Part shown: one piece after another, positions 39,420 through 48,772 of the stretch
How the letters are laid out: each line of letters starts with the position of its first letter
Numbering within the stretch: the first letter of the stretch is position 1
Made by a program: the position numbers and the translations under genes
Assembly: GCA_003963315.1 (NCBI GenBank)
Contig: RXJP01000075.1
Coordinates: 1-64,000, forward strand
Length of the DNA: 64,000 bases
Source: Rhodocyclaceae bacterium
GTDB taxonomy: Bacteria > Pseudomonadota > Gammaproteobacteria > Burkholderiales > Rhodocyclaceae
Direction of reading: 5' to 3'
The notes under the pieces: generated by a model
The model's database searches: none
What the model saw: the letters and a program-made list of their open reading frames with translations, nothing else
What the model was told of the DNA's origin: nothing

Positions 39420-39635
39420 GGGTCCGTATCTCCAGGGGGCCTGCACCAGGCAGGCTGACTTCGACATCGGCCCAGCGCCGATAGTCTTTCAACGACCTGT
39501 CGATACTAGCGACTCGAGATTACCCAAAGACGTCTCCTCTCGGACCGAGAATAGTCTGTTCGGACTATCCACATGCCGCCGTCAGCCCAGCCCCAAGGCA
39601 ATGACCCAACGCTATCGAGGAATAAGCCCAATACA

Positions 39636-39666
39636 AAAAAAGGGGCCAGAATTTTCCGGCCCCTTT
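39636..39666 (-). terminator. Rho-independent terminator
   Basis: Minus strand aaaggggcc-ggaaaattct-ggccccttttttttg, 20 nt past the stop of the gene at 39686. Confidence 0.85.
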
Positions 39667-39685
39667 GTGACACATAGCGAACAGC

Positions 39686-41236
39686 TCAGACGACGCCCTT
39701 GCGACGCCTTGCGACTACGCCCATCAGGCACAAGCCCAGCGCCATCAACCCGTAGGTCTCAGGTTCGGGCACAGGCGCAATCGCCACGCCACCAAAGCGT
39801 GTGCCGGCATCGGCCGTCTCCACCACGGAGAACGCTGTGTTATCAGCAGTGGAATTGGCGCCGACGGTAATGGAGACGATTTCGTTGGGATCCGCGCCCA
39901 AGTCATGGGTAGCCTCATCGCTGACGGTCGATGTTGTCGCGAAGAGGGTGAAGGTGCCGTCGACATTCTTCCGCCCCGTGAGATTACGTAGGCCATCTTC
40001 CTTAACCGACCAGTTCAGACCAGCGGGTGTCGTAATCTGGTTGATCAAACCTGACTGGAAGGTAGCCATTTTGCTCCACACGCCGTTGATAAGCTTCCAT
40101 TCTTCCAGACCGCCGGAAGTACTGGCAGCTTTGTTCAGACTGCGCGCACCGTCCCCCTCGTCAGCCACAAACAAAGTCGTATCGTCGCCGAACCAGAGAC
40201 CAAAAGGATGCTCGACACCGGTGGTGGATTTCGCCAACACCGTGGAAAAGCCGGGCAGGATGGTGATGGAAGCGTTGGTCGGAATCGCACCACCGTTGTT
40301 TAGCGCGCCAGTCACACCGACTTGATACACGGTATTGATGCCGTTGCTGCCGCTGCCTTTAGTCACGTAGAGCGTACCGTTGTAGACGGTCATACCTCGG
40401 AAATTGTCGTCCTTACCCGTTTTGTCGGCTGCATATCCGGCTTGGGTGACGTCAAAGCCATATTGGCCGCCCTTACCGCCGGAAACCGGCGTAGGACCTG
40501 AACCTACGACGGTGGTATTTCCAATACCAGGATTGCTTGCCGAGATCATCTGTACGCCTGTATTGGCGCTCAATTGGTTAAACGTCGTTTGAGATGTGGT
40601 TGAACCGGAAACAGTACCGGAGTTTCCCGCGTTCCCCACCATGTAGTAGTTGCCATTGGCAAGCACGGCAGCACGGCCGTTGTTACCGCTGTAGGCATTG
40701 ACACCCGTCACGGTAACCGTACCGGAGGAGAGGCTGACCTGGCCGATGGCACGTTGATAGGTTGCCGTCACCGTATTGGTGGGATCGTTGACCGCGGCCG
40801 TGTTCGAGTTTGACACGTCGATTTTTCCAACTGCCGCCTTGTAGCCCATGAACGTGATGGCGCTGCCATCGGTAGACACATTCAAGGCGAGCTCGGACTT
40901 CGAAGCAAAACTGGAGGTCATGACGCTTGGATCAATCGCCAGCGTGCTGATGAAGGAGCCTGCTGTCGTCAACTGATCCAAGTAGATCGCAGAGCTAACG
41001 CCAAATGAAGCATCAGGTGTTTCATTCTTGAAAACGTTGGGGAAGGAGCCATCGGCAACCGCGGTACCGCCGTAAGGCAACGCAGACCCGGCAACGAGCG
41101 AAGCCACATCACCTACATCCTGATATACCGTGCGCGAAACGATCAGATTGCCGCCAGAAAAACTGTCGGCGAACGCGGGCACGGAACTGCCCAAGAAAAA
41201 GCCCGCCAACAAGGTCGGGATTACTAAACGCTTCAT
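39686..41236 (-). CDS. PEP-CTERM protein (beta-propeller-like)
   Basis: Signal peptide MKRLVIPTLLAGFFLGSSVPAFA; C-term PVPEPETYGLMALGLCLMGVVARRRKGVV. Confidence 0.92.
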   Translation of the reverse strand: MKRLVIPTLLAGFFLGSSVPAFADSFSGGNLIVSRTVYQDVGDVASLVAGSALPYGGTAVADGSFPNVFKNETPDASFGVSSAIYLDQLTTAGSFISTLAIDPSVMTSSFASKSELALNVSTDGSAITFMGYKAAVGKIDVSNSNTAAVNDPTNTVTATYQRAIGQVSLSSGTVTVTGVNAYSGNNGRAAVLANGNYYMVGNAGNSGTVSGSTTSQTTFNQLSANTGVQMISASNPGIGNTTVVGSGPTPVSGGKGGQYGFDVTQAGYAADKTGKDDNFRGMTVYNGTLYVTKGSGSNGINTVYQVGVTGALNNGGAIPTNASITILPGFSTVLAKSTTGVEHPFGLWFGDDTTLFVADEGDGARSLNKAASTSGGLEEWKLINGVWSKMATFQSGLINQITTPAGLNWSVKEDGLRNLTGRKNVDGTFTLFATTSTVSDEATHDLGADPNEIVSITVGANSTADNTAFSVVETADAGTRFGGVAIAPVPEPETYGLMALGLCLMGVVARRRKGVV

Positions 41237-41623
41237 TGTTGTGACTCCCAATAGATTTTTTTAAGGAAATGGCACGTGGTCATTTGGTTCTAAACATCGC
41301 CTCTGCGATCCGACCTGAGACGAAAAAGCGAAGCACAGATACGGGAATCACTTTAGGAACTCTTTGTGGCTCGGCGATGACCCTGATACGTTTTTTAATA
41401 GTCTTTTCTTGCTATATCAGCAATTTACCGACAGCATTCCGTCAGAAATCCTCGCCGTGGTGGCAACGATGAAGTATCGGTCAAAGTCAATTGTCGACAC
41501 TCATTGTCCTGCCAAGCCGACGTGGGTAGTCCGAAGACGTCACATCTTTGACGCAACCTTTAATTAAACTCGAATAACCCCATTGTCATTACGACGCAAA
41601 CAAAAATCGACAGACCTCTCCTA

Positions 41624-42286
41624 ATGAAATTGAGATTTTTTCCTCTGTTGCTGTTGTTTTCTTGCCTGAATTCCCAAGCCGACAGCGCTAATTTTTCGTT
41701 GCGTTGTGAAGCATTCGCACGATCAGCACCGTTGTCCACAGCATTCAAAGATATTCAGGTCGAAATGGACGAAACCTTGGGCATCAACGATCTGAGAAAC
41801 CGTGCTGGGACCTACCTATCCCCTTTCCACAGCGTACTGGGCCTGACCCACGCGGAACCCATGGTCAACGTGCGTCTCCAGCCTCGACAGTTGACCGATG
41901 GCAACGGCCGCCGTTGCGCCGCCCCCGGAGTCACCGTCACCATCGGCTTCAACGCCCTCCGCGTCTATCTGGCACGGGAACTGGACAATCCCTGCCGGCG
42001 GGACATCGTCTATCGGCACGAGATGGAGCATGTCTCCGCCTGGCGTGACCATTTCCGTGCCGGTGCCCGGCTCCTCCTGCCGTTGATGCAAACGGACCTC
42101 GCGGGCCCCTACGACATTGAATCTGAATCCGACGAAGACGAGGCGGCACTGCGCCAACGGGTCGAGGCCCGCCTTGTCCCCCTGTTGCGTCGCCTCGAGG
42201 ACGGCGTGGCGGCGGCCCAACGGGCCATCGATTCGCCAGCGTCCTACCAAGGCGTGGAAAACCGCCTCCGCGGCTGCCCGCCATGA
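41624..42286 (+). CDS. Secreted protein with HExxH motif (putative metallopeptidase-like)
   Basis: Signal peptide MKLRFFPLLLLFSCLNSQADS; DIVYRHEMEHVSAWRDHF. Confidence 0.6.
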   Translation: MKLRFFPLLLLFSCLNSQADSANFSLRCEAFARSAPLSTAFKDIQVEMDETLGINDLRNRAGTYLSPFHSVLGLTHAEPMVNVRLQPRQLTDGNGRRCAAPGVTVTIGFNALRVYLARELDNPCRRDIVYRHEMEHVSAWRDHFRAGARLLLPLMQTDLAGPYDIESESDEDEAALRQRVEARLVPLLRRLEDGVAAAQRAIDSPASYQGVENRLRGCPP

Positions 42287-42379
42287 ATCCATCCCCCCGG
42301 AGCCAGCGGATCGGATTCGCGATCTTGTAACAAAGTCTGCGGATACTGGTCTTCCCGCCGGCTCCATGGATCGGCATCG

Positions 42380-43324
42380 ATGTCCCCACGAAAACAACTT
42401 CCCAGAATCCGGCGATGGCTGCTGGCCTTGTTGCTCATGCAGCAGGGCAGCGCCCACGCCTTGATGGCCGGTGCCTGGCCGGATTCCCCGGCTGCACGGG
42501 TGGACGCCAACCGGGCAGCTTCGCCCTGGGCCGGGGTGGGCAGCATCAGCGCCGCCGGGCAAACATTCTCCGGTGCCCTGGTCGCGCGCGACTATGTGCT
42601 CACCGCGGCCCATGTGGCGGCCGGCCTCGTGCCGGGGCACGCCACATTCAACCTCAATGCCGGCGGCGACCTGAGCGAACAAGTGGCCATCAGCAATGTA
42701 TTCGTGCATCCGGGCTACCGTGGTGTTGACCGCAACCATGTCGCCAACGATATCGCCTTGATCAAACTGGCCCAGCCCGTGCCGGACGGCGTGCCGATCT
42801 ACGGCCTTTACCGCAACCGACTGCCGCCGGGGGCGACGCTGACCATGGTGGGGTACGGCGCCAGCGGCCAGGGCGATCTGGGCGTAAGCCGACGGGCCGA
42901 CCCGGCGGTCAAACGCGTGGGGAAGAACGTCGCCGACAATTTGGGCCCCGGCGGCAATGGCTCGAATGCCCAGGCCGTTTACTACTTCGATTTCGACGGC
43001 CCCGATGCCGCCAAAAATCGCATGGGCGGGCTTACCTTGGGGAATCGCACGGAGACCTCCCTGGCCGATGGCGACTCCGGCAGCCCCGCCTTCGTCAGGG
43101 ACCGTTCGGGACATTGGTTGTTGGCGGGAGTCAATACTTTCCGTTTCGGTCCGGCCGCCACCTTCGGCAACGGTGGCGGCGGACAGAACGTCGCCACCTA
43201 TGCCGAATGGATCGACGGCATCCTGCTCGCCCCGGCCACGCCGATCCCGGAACCCGACGTCGCCATGTTGTTGCCTTTGGGTGCCCTGTTCCTGGCGGAG
43301 AAATTTCGGCGCCGAAAAAAATGA
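42380..43324 (+). CDS. Trypsin-like (S1) serine protease with PEP-CTERM-type tail
   Basis: YVLTAAHVAAG (His), VANDIALIKLAQPV (Asp), LADGDSGSPAFV (Ser); C-term ATPIPEPDVAMLLPLGALFLAEKFRRRKK. Confidence 0.9.
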   Translation: MSPRKQLPRIRRWLLALLLMQQGSAHALMAGAWPDSPAARVDANRAASPWAGVGSISAAGQTFSGALVARDYVLTAAHVAAGLVPGHATFNLNAGGDLSEQVAISNVFVHPGYRGVDRNHVANDIALIKLAQPVPDGVPIYGLYRNRLPPGATLTMVGYGASGQGDLGVSRRADPAVKRVGKNVADNLGPGGNGSNAQAVYYFDFDGPDAAKNRMGGLTLGNRTETSLADGDSGSPAFVRDRSGHWLLAGVNTFRFGPAATFGNGGGGQNVATYAEWIDGILLAPATPIPEPDVAMLLPLGALFLAEKFRRRKK

Positions 43325-43456
43325 AAGTGCCGAACGAGCCCATCCGCGTTGAGCCTGTCTAAGCGCGGACCACGGCAAAACCGGGCATAGACTAGGCTCT
43401 CCCGAGCAACGTCAAGGGCCCGGCCCGAACGGGTTGGGACCGCGTCAGCGCGTCCC

Positions 43457-44692
43457 TTAGAAGGTGTATTCGACGTTGAACGACGCGGAGCGGCTGTGGA
43501 AACGGAAATCCGTCGTGGCCGCGGTACCGTCGTAATTGGAATTCCGCGCATCGTAGCGCAACGAAAGATCCAGCTTCAGCGTACGCAAGGCTTGGTAACT
43601 GGCCGAAAGCGCAACGCTATCCAAGGTGTCGTCGCGTTTGGGAATCGCAGTGGCGACCGCCACGGGATCCCCCAGGTAACGACTCTGCTTGTGTTCCAGC
43701 GACAGCGCCACCTGGGTTTTGGCGCCGGCCGCCCAAGTGGCGGAAAGGCTGCTGCCGTCGTTGACCACGTAGCTGGCGTTCAAATCGCCGGCCGCCCCGA
43801 GATCGCGGCTGCGCCGCAGCGTCAACGTACTTTTCCCCGTCGGCTGCCATGTCCAGCCGACGCTCCCTGTGGGTCCGGAAAAATTTCTTTCCGTCAGTTG
43901 CCTCATGGTACGGCGGGTCTGGCCCAAGGTAGCGGAAAGCCGGCTGGCGCCAGTCACCAGGACGGAGACATCCGCCATCAGCGAGGTATCGTCGTAACTG
44001 TTGTCCACAAAAAATAACGACACCTGCTGGGGATTAGGATAGCGGGCCTTGCTGAGTGAGGAGGTCAGCCCCGCTTCCGTCCCCCCGCCGGAGTCGTAAC
44101 GCAGGGCGGCGCTGGAGCCGCCGATGCGGGCATTGGCCACGCTCCCCTGGGGCGAATCGTTGCTGCTGCCGCTGGTGGATACCCCCAAGACCATGTGCCA
44201 CGCCGGGTGAATGCGCAGACTGACATTGGCGGATGCATTGTTGACAGTATTGATGTTGCGCACCGGCGCCTGGGTCTGGCCATTGCCGAAGCCGGACAGG
44301 CTGGTGCTGCTGCTCGAGGTGACCTCGCCACCGATCAGATCGGTCAACGTCCAGGACAAGCTCCCTTTCAAGCTCGACCCGTCATTGTCGAAACGGGAAA
44401 AGTTCCAGTAGCGGTTGCGCCGCATATCCGCATCCATGCGCAGGCGCTGGCGGCCAATGGTCTTGTCCAGGGAAAGGTCCAGCCGGGTGGTGTCGATGCG
44501 GTCCCAAATGCGGTCGCTACCGAGCAAGGCCTGGGCATTCGCCGAGGGCGCCAGGCGAAAGACGTTGTCGTCCTGCAGCGCGCTGCGGCCGATCACGAGA
44601 TTGAATACATCCGCTTCGTCGGCCGCGGCGGTGAGGGACACGGCCAGGGCGACGAAGGCGGCGGCTGACCGAGCATGACATCGAATTCCCAT
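43457..44692 (-). CDS. epsL: EpsL-like outer-membrane beta-barrel of the XrtB EPS system
   Basis: Signal peptide; VFNLVIGRSALQDDNVFRLAPSANAQALLGSDRIWDRIDTTRLDLSLDKTIGRQRLRMDADMRRNRYWNFSRFDNDG; terminal aromatic SFNVEYTF. Confidence 0.88.
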   Translation of the reverse strand: MGIRCHARSAAAFVALAVSLTAAADEADVFNLVIGRSALQDDNVFRLAPSANAQALLGSDRIWDRIDTTRLDLSLDKTIGRQRLRMDADMRRNRYWNFSRFDNDGSSLKGSLSWTLTDLIGGEVTSSSSTSLSGFGNGQTQAPVRNINTVNNASANVSLRIHPAWHMVLGVSTSGSSNDSPQGSVANARIGGSSAALRYDSGGGTEAGLTSSLSKARYPNPQQVSLFFVDNSYDDTSLMADVSVLVTGASRLSATLGQTRRTMRQLTERNFSGPTGSVGWTWQPTGKSTLTLRRSRDLGAAGDLNASYVVNDGSSLSATWAAGAKTQVALSLEHKQSRYLGDPVAVATAIPKRDDTLDSVALSASYQALRTLKLDLSLRYDARNSNYDGTAATTDFRFHSRSASFNVEYTF

Positions 44693-44832
44693 CGTCGGCC
44701 GATTCTAGGCAAACGATATGAAAATTCCGTGACTGGACAAACCCGCGACGAATGCCGGCCCCCTGGCCCTGTAATAATTCCACCATATTGGTTCGCTAGG
44801 CTTGGAGGTCACTATTGGCCCCCCGGTGCCTC

Positions 44833-46230
44833 ATGCTTTCCACATTCCACCGCCAGACGAGCATTTTCCGCTCCCGGCTGAGCGTCATTTCATTGATCGG
44901 CATCACCTTCGACCCCGTGGTCGTGGTGGCGACGCTGTTCGCTTCCGCGCTGTACGCCGAAGACAATATCGGCGCCCCCCATGTGGTCCTGGCGCTGATC
45001 GCCTTTTCCCTGACCTTCCCAGGCACATCCCGCCTGCAGCAGGGCAACTGGGAGTTAGCCCGCGAGGTGTTGGGCGGCTGGCTTTCCATCACCTTGATGC
45101 TGCTGTTCTTCGGCTACGCCACGGGCTACCTGCGCCAATTTGAGCGCGATACCGTGCTGACCTGGTTCTTCCTGGCGCCGACGGTGCTGATCATCGGCAA
45201 CATGCTACTTCGCCTCGGTCTCACCAGGGCGTTGAGCACCCATGGCAACCAGCGCCTGGCCGTCATCGCCGGCATGAACGAAATCGGTCAGCGCCTGGCC
45301 CAACAGTTCCGGGAAAACCACTACCTGGGCACCCGCTTGGTGGGTTTCTTCGACGACCGAGATCGCTTGCGCCTCGGCGCCCTGGGGCAAAATCAGACCT
45401 TGCTGGGCAGGATCGACACCCTTGCCGCCTTCGTCAAGGACAATCGCATCGACGCCATCTACGTCACGTTGCCCATGGCAACCCAGCCCCGCATCTTGTC
45501 CCTGCTCGACGCCCTCAAGGACACCACCGCATCGATCTATTTCGCACCTGACATCTTCGTCACCGACCTGATCCAGGGACGTCTGGAGAACCTGGCGGGC
45601 ATGCCGGTGGTTGCCGTTTGCGAATCCCCCTTCACCGGGGTGGACGGCCTGATCAAGCGCAGCAGCGACATCGTGCTTTCCCTGTTGATCCTGATACTGA
45701 TCGCCCCCCTGCTGGCGGCCATCGCCCTCGGCGTGAAGTTCAGTTCCCCGGGGCCCGTTCTTTTCAAACAGCGCCGCTACGGCGTGGATGGGCAGGAAAT
45801 CGTCGTTTTCAAGTTCCGCTCGATGACCGTGCTCGAGGACGGTAACACCATCGCCCAGGCCACGCGCAACGACAAGCGCATCACCCCCTTCGGCGCCTTC
45901 CTGCGCAGGACATCCCTGGATGAGCTACCCCAATTCTTCAATGTCCTGCAGGGGCGCATGAGCATCGTCGGTCCGCGTCCCCACGCCATCGCCCACAATG
46001 AGCTGTACCGCAAGCTGGTCAAGGGCTATATGGTCAGGCACAAGGTCAAACCGGGCATCACCGGCCTGGCGCAAATCAACGGCTATCGCGGCGAGACCGA
46101 CACGGTGGACAAGATGGAAGCCCGCATCGACTACGACCTGCAATACCTGCGCAATTGGTCCCTGGGCCTGGATCTGTGGATCATCCTGAAGACGGCCCTG
46201 GTCGTGATCCATGACCGCCATGCCTATTGA
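44833..46230 (+). CDS. epsB: Undecaprenyl-phosphate sugar phosphotransferase (EpsB/WcaJ-like initiating transferase)
   Basis: LIKRSSDIVLSLLILILIAPLLAAIALGVKFSSPGPVLFKQRRYGVDGQEIVVFKFRSM, FLRRTSLDELPQFFNVLQGRMSIVGPRPHA, KVKPGITGLAQINGYRGET. Confidence 0.95.
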   Translation: MLSTFHRQTSIFRSRLSVISLIGITFDPVVVVATLFASALYAEDNIGAPHVVLALIAFSLTFPGTSRLQQGNWELAREVLGGWLSITLMLLFFGYATGYLRQFERDTVLTWFFLAPTVLIIGNMLLRLGLTRALSTHGNQRLAVIAGMNEIGQRLAQQFRENHYLGTRLVGFFDDRDRLRLGALGQNQTLLGRIDTLAAFVKDNRIDAIYVTLPMATQPRILSLLDALKDTTASIYFAPDIFVTDLIQGRLENLAGMPVVAVCESPFTGVDGLIKRSSDIVLSLLILILIAPLLAAIALGVKFSSPGPVLFKQRRYGVDGQEIVVFKFRSMTVLEDGNTIAQATRNDKRITPFGAFLRRTSLDELPQFFNVLQGRMSIVGPRPHAIAHNELYRKLVKGYMVRHKVKPGITGLAQINGYRGETDTVDKMEARIDYDLQYLRNWSLGLDLWIILKTALVVIHDRHAY

Positions 46231-46966
46231 CCGGTGCGCCCCGTCCCTGCGTCACATCGCGGCAATCTTTCTCCTCTGTACGGCCTGCCGGGGATTTGCC
46301 GGCAACGGCCTGGCCCAGGCTGAGTCGGGCTATCGGCTGCGGCTGCCGGCCCCCGATGCCTTCCGACTGGCGGACACCTCCCGTTACCGCGCCCAACTCC
46401 CGACGGGACGACTTCCGGAGGACGCGCCGTTTCGGGATTGGGTGGAGGAAGCGGCTCACAAACGTCACCTGGATCCGGCCTTGCTGCAGGCCGTGATCCA
46501 AGTGGAATCGGGTTACAACGCCACGGCGGTGTCGGCGAAAGGGGCGCAAGGCCTGGGGCAATTGATGCCCGACACGGCGCGCCGCTACGGTGTGGTCAAC
46601 CCCCATGATCCGCGACAAAACCTGGACGGGGCGGCCGCCTATCTCCACGACCTGCTGCAACGCTTCGATGCCGACACGCCTGTCGCCCTGGCCGCCTACA
46701 ACGCCGGGGAAGGCGCGGTGGAACGCCACGGCAGACGCATCCCGCCCTATGCCGAAACCCGCCGCTATGTCCCCGCCGTGTTGGCGCGCTATCGCCAAAT
46801 CGACGCGAAGCGAACGAGCCCCTATCGCTTGGTGAAGCCCCATCCCGCGCCGGCCCCCGCCATCGCGGCGGAAGGACAGCGGAAGGACGCCCCTACCAGA
46901 ATTGCCAGTTTCCCGTCGTCAGGACCCAAAGCCCCAGCAGCAGATTCGTCGTTCCGTGGGCGATGA
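46211..46966 (+). CDS. Lytic transglycosylase (SLT domain)
   Basis: LDPALLQAVIQVESGYNATAVSAKGAQGLGQLMPDTARRYGV, ALAAYNAGEGAVERHGRRIPPYAETRRYV. Confidence 0.93.
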   Translation: MTAMPIDRCAPSLRHIAAIFLLCTACRGFAGNGLAQAESGYRLRLPAPDAFRLADTSRYRAQLPTGRLPEDAPFRDWVEEAAHKRHLDPALLQAVIQVESGYNATAVSAKGAQGLGQLMPDTARRYGVVNPHDPRQNLDGAAAYLHDLLQRFDADTPVALAAYNAGEGAVERHGRRIPPYAETRRYVPAVLARYRQIDAKRTSPYRLVKPHPAPAPAIAAEGQRKDAPTRIASFPSSGPKAPAADSSFRGR

Positions 46967-47546
46967 TCGGTAGCCAGAGCCCACCGTAACGCCTATACAG
47001 TCCCCCGTAAGCGATACCGGCAACGATACCGGCCAACCAGAGCGTGTGTTCCAGGCCGAACAGAAGCGCGGTGATGCACACGGCCCGCAGGCTCGTGCGC
47101 GCGGGTGAAAGCAGCAGAAAATCCGGGCGATCCACCCAGCGCTGGATAAAGGAACGCCAGAACAGTTCCTCCATCACCGGTACGACAACGGCTGCGCCGA
47201 ACAGCCGCACCATCGCCAGCGGCCAGTTGATCTCCCCGGCCTCATTCCGTGGATCGTATCCCCGGGCCTGGCCCAAGGTCGCCCAAGCCTGGTCGAGATG
47301 GATCCAGAGCAGGAAAACAACGACGCCGACCACGATAGCGGTCCACCAGGCCCCGGGGTCGATGCCCGCGGGCATGCGCAATTCCCGGTATTCCCTTGCC
47401 AGCCACGCCAGCGCGATGGAAACTGCGGCGATCTGTATGCCATACAGCCAGCGCCCGTCCGGCAGGAGCGGCGCCAACACCCCGCCGGCGACGAGGAAAC
47501 CGATGTAGATGAAGAACGGCAGGCTGCGGGCCGTGCCGGGCCCCAT
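46893..47546 (-). CDS. CPBP/CAAX-family intramembrane protease, PEP-CTERM-associated type
   Basis: VVPVMEELFWRSFIQRWVDRPDFL (EExxxR), FGLEHTLWLAGIVAGIAYGGLYRRYGGLWLPIIAHGTTNLLLG; ATG at 47546 (ORF open to 47834). Confidence 0.88.
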   Translation of the reverse strand: MGPGTARSLPFFIYIGFLVAGGVLAPLLPDGRWLYGIQIAAVSIALAWLAREYRELRMPAGIDPGAWWTAIVVGVVVFLLWIHLDQAWATLGQARGYDPRNEAGEINWPLAMVRLFGAAVVVPVMEELFWRSFIQRWVDRPDFLLLSPARTSLRAVCITALLFGLEHTLWLAGIVAGIAYGGLYRRYGGLWLPIIAHGTTNLLLGLWVLTTGNWQFW

Positions 47547-48008
47547 CTTCCGCAAGGCGAGGAAACGCTGCCTCACCGGGGGAAGCCTCCGCAAGGGCGG
47601 CTCAACGCGCCGATATTTCGCATTGTTCCCGCTGTCTGCGCCACTCGGGCTCAAACACGTAAAGCAGGGGGCCGATGTCGTTGAGAAGGTATTACAGACC
47701 ATCCTCGTCATCGCCACCCCGGGCGTCGCCTTCCCAGAGGCGCCAGCCCTGGTCCCAAGTCTCACCCAACATATCCGCCTCCTGGACGTCGTTTCCACAT
47801 TCGATCCCGGCACTTTATCGGGCCTCTGTTTCATGCGTTTGACGTCGTACTAGGCCACCTGAATCAGCCTTGGGCACCGTCACGGGGACGAAACACTGCG
47901 CCGGCAGAATGCGACGATTTGAATGTGATCCCCCTTGCTGGCGACGATTCCGAGTCCGGCCCTTCCCCACCGGGTCCGCAGCGCCCTGGCCGGCGCGACC
48001 TGTCCTCC

Positions 48009-48749
48009 ATGAGCGGAACCGATAGACGGGGTCGGCCTAGGCTTCCCGCCCTGCGCAGCGTGTTGGTCTGCATCCTGGCATCCCTCCTGCTCAAGGGCAG
48101 CCTGGCGCTGGAGCCATCCGACGAGGATATCGGCCGGGCCGTCCAGCGCTATGGCGCGGGCGCGGGCCAACGCTTGAGGGAATGGAAGGAATTGCTGGCC
48201 GGGAACCGGAACGAGGGAGAAATGCGCAAACTCGAAACAGTGAACCGCTTCTTCAATCGCATTCCCTATGCAACGGATGCCGAGCATTGGGGCAAGGACG
48301 ACTATTGGGCGACACCGACAGAGCTGCTGGCCAGCAACGGGGGGGATTGCGAAGACTATGCCATCGCCAAATACCTGACCCTGCGCGAGTTGGGCGTAAC
48401 GGGGGAAAAGTTGCGGATCACCTATGTCAAATTGATCGGGGCCAATCGCGCCGGACTGCGCGACCTGGTCCTGGGCCAGGCGGCTTCCGGCACGCGTCTG
48501 GCGCCGGATACCGACGCGGCGCACATGGTCCTTGCGTATTACCCGGAGCCGGGCGCAGAACCCTACATCCTTGACAACAACGACAACGGAATCCGCCCCG
48601 CCGCGCAACGCAAGGACCTGGTGCCGGTGTACAGCTTCAACGGCGACAGCCTTTGGCTGGCCAAGGAATTGACAGGGCGCGGGCAATACGTTGGAGCGCC
48701 GGACCGGCTCGGTCCCTGGCGCGACCTCCTGAAACGTCTCAACAACTAG
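48009..48749 (+). CDS. lapG: Bacterial transglutaminase-like cysteine protease, LapG-like
   Basis: NRFFNRIPYATDAEHWGKDDYWATPTELLASNGGDCEDYAIAKYLTLRELGV (Cys), DAAHMVLAYYPEPGAEPYILDNNDNGI (His, Asp); followed by a LapD-like gene. Confidence 0.9.
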   Translation: MSGTDRRGRPRLPALRSVLVCILASLLLKGSLALEPSDEDIGRAVQRYGAGAGQRLREWKELLAGNRNEGEMRKLETVNRFFNRIPYATDAEHWGKDDYWATPTELLASNGGDCEDYAIAKYLTLRELGVTGEKLRITYVKLIGANRAGLRDLVLGQAASGTRLAPDTDAAHMVLAYYPEPGAEPYILDNNDNGIRPAAQRKDLVPVYSFNGDSLWLAKELTGRGQYVGAPDRLGPWRDLLKRLNN

Positions 48750-48772
48750 CCCGGCCGCGCCAAGGTTATCCC

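Noticed and set aside
37998-39458. 486-aa plus-strand ORF
   Set aside because: Shadow of the PEP-CTERM esterase-like gene, whose minus frame has a signal peptide and sorting tail.
39551-39568. Inverted repeat atagtc-tgttcg-gactat upstream of PEP-CTERM gene
   Set aside because: Only 6-bp arms; atagtc recurs nearby but not in a consistent arrangement.
41816-43378. 520-aa minus-strand ORF
   Set aside because: Shadow spanning two well-supported plus-strand genes (HExxH protein and S1 protease).
47547-47834. N-terminal extension of the CAAX-type protease ORF
   Set aside because: No homology-like sequence before MGPGTARSLPFFIYIGF; start placed at 47546.
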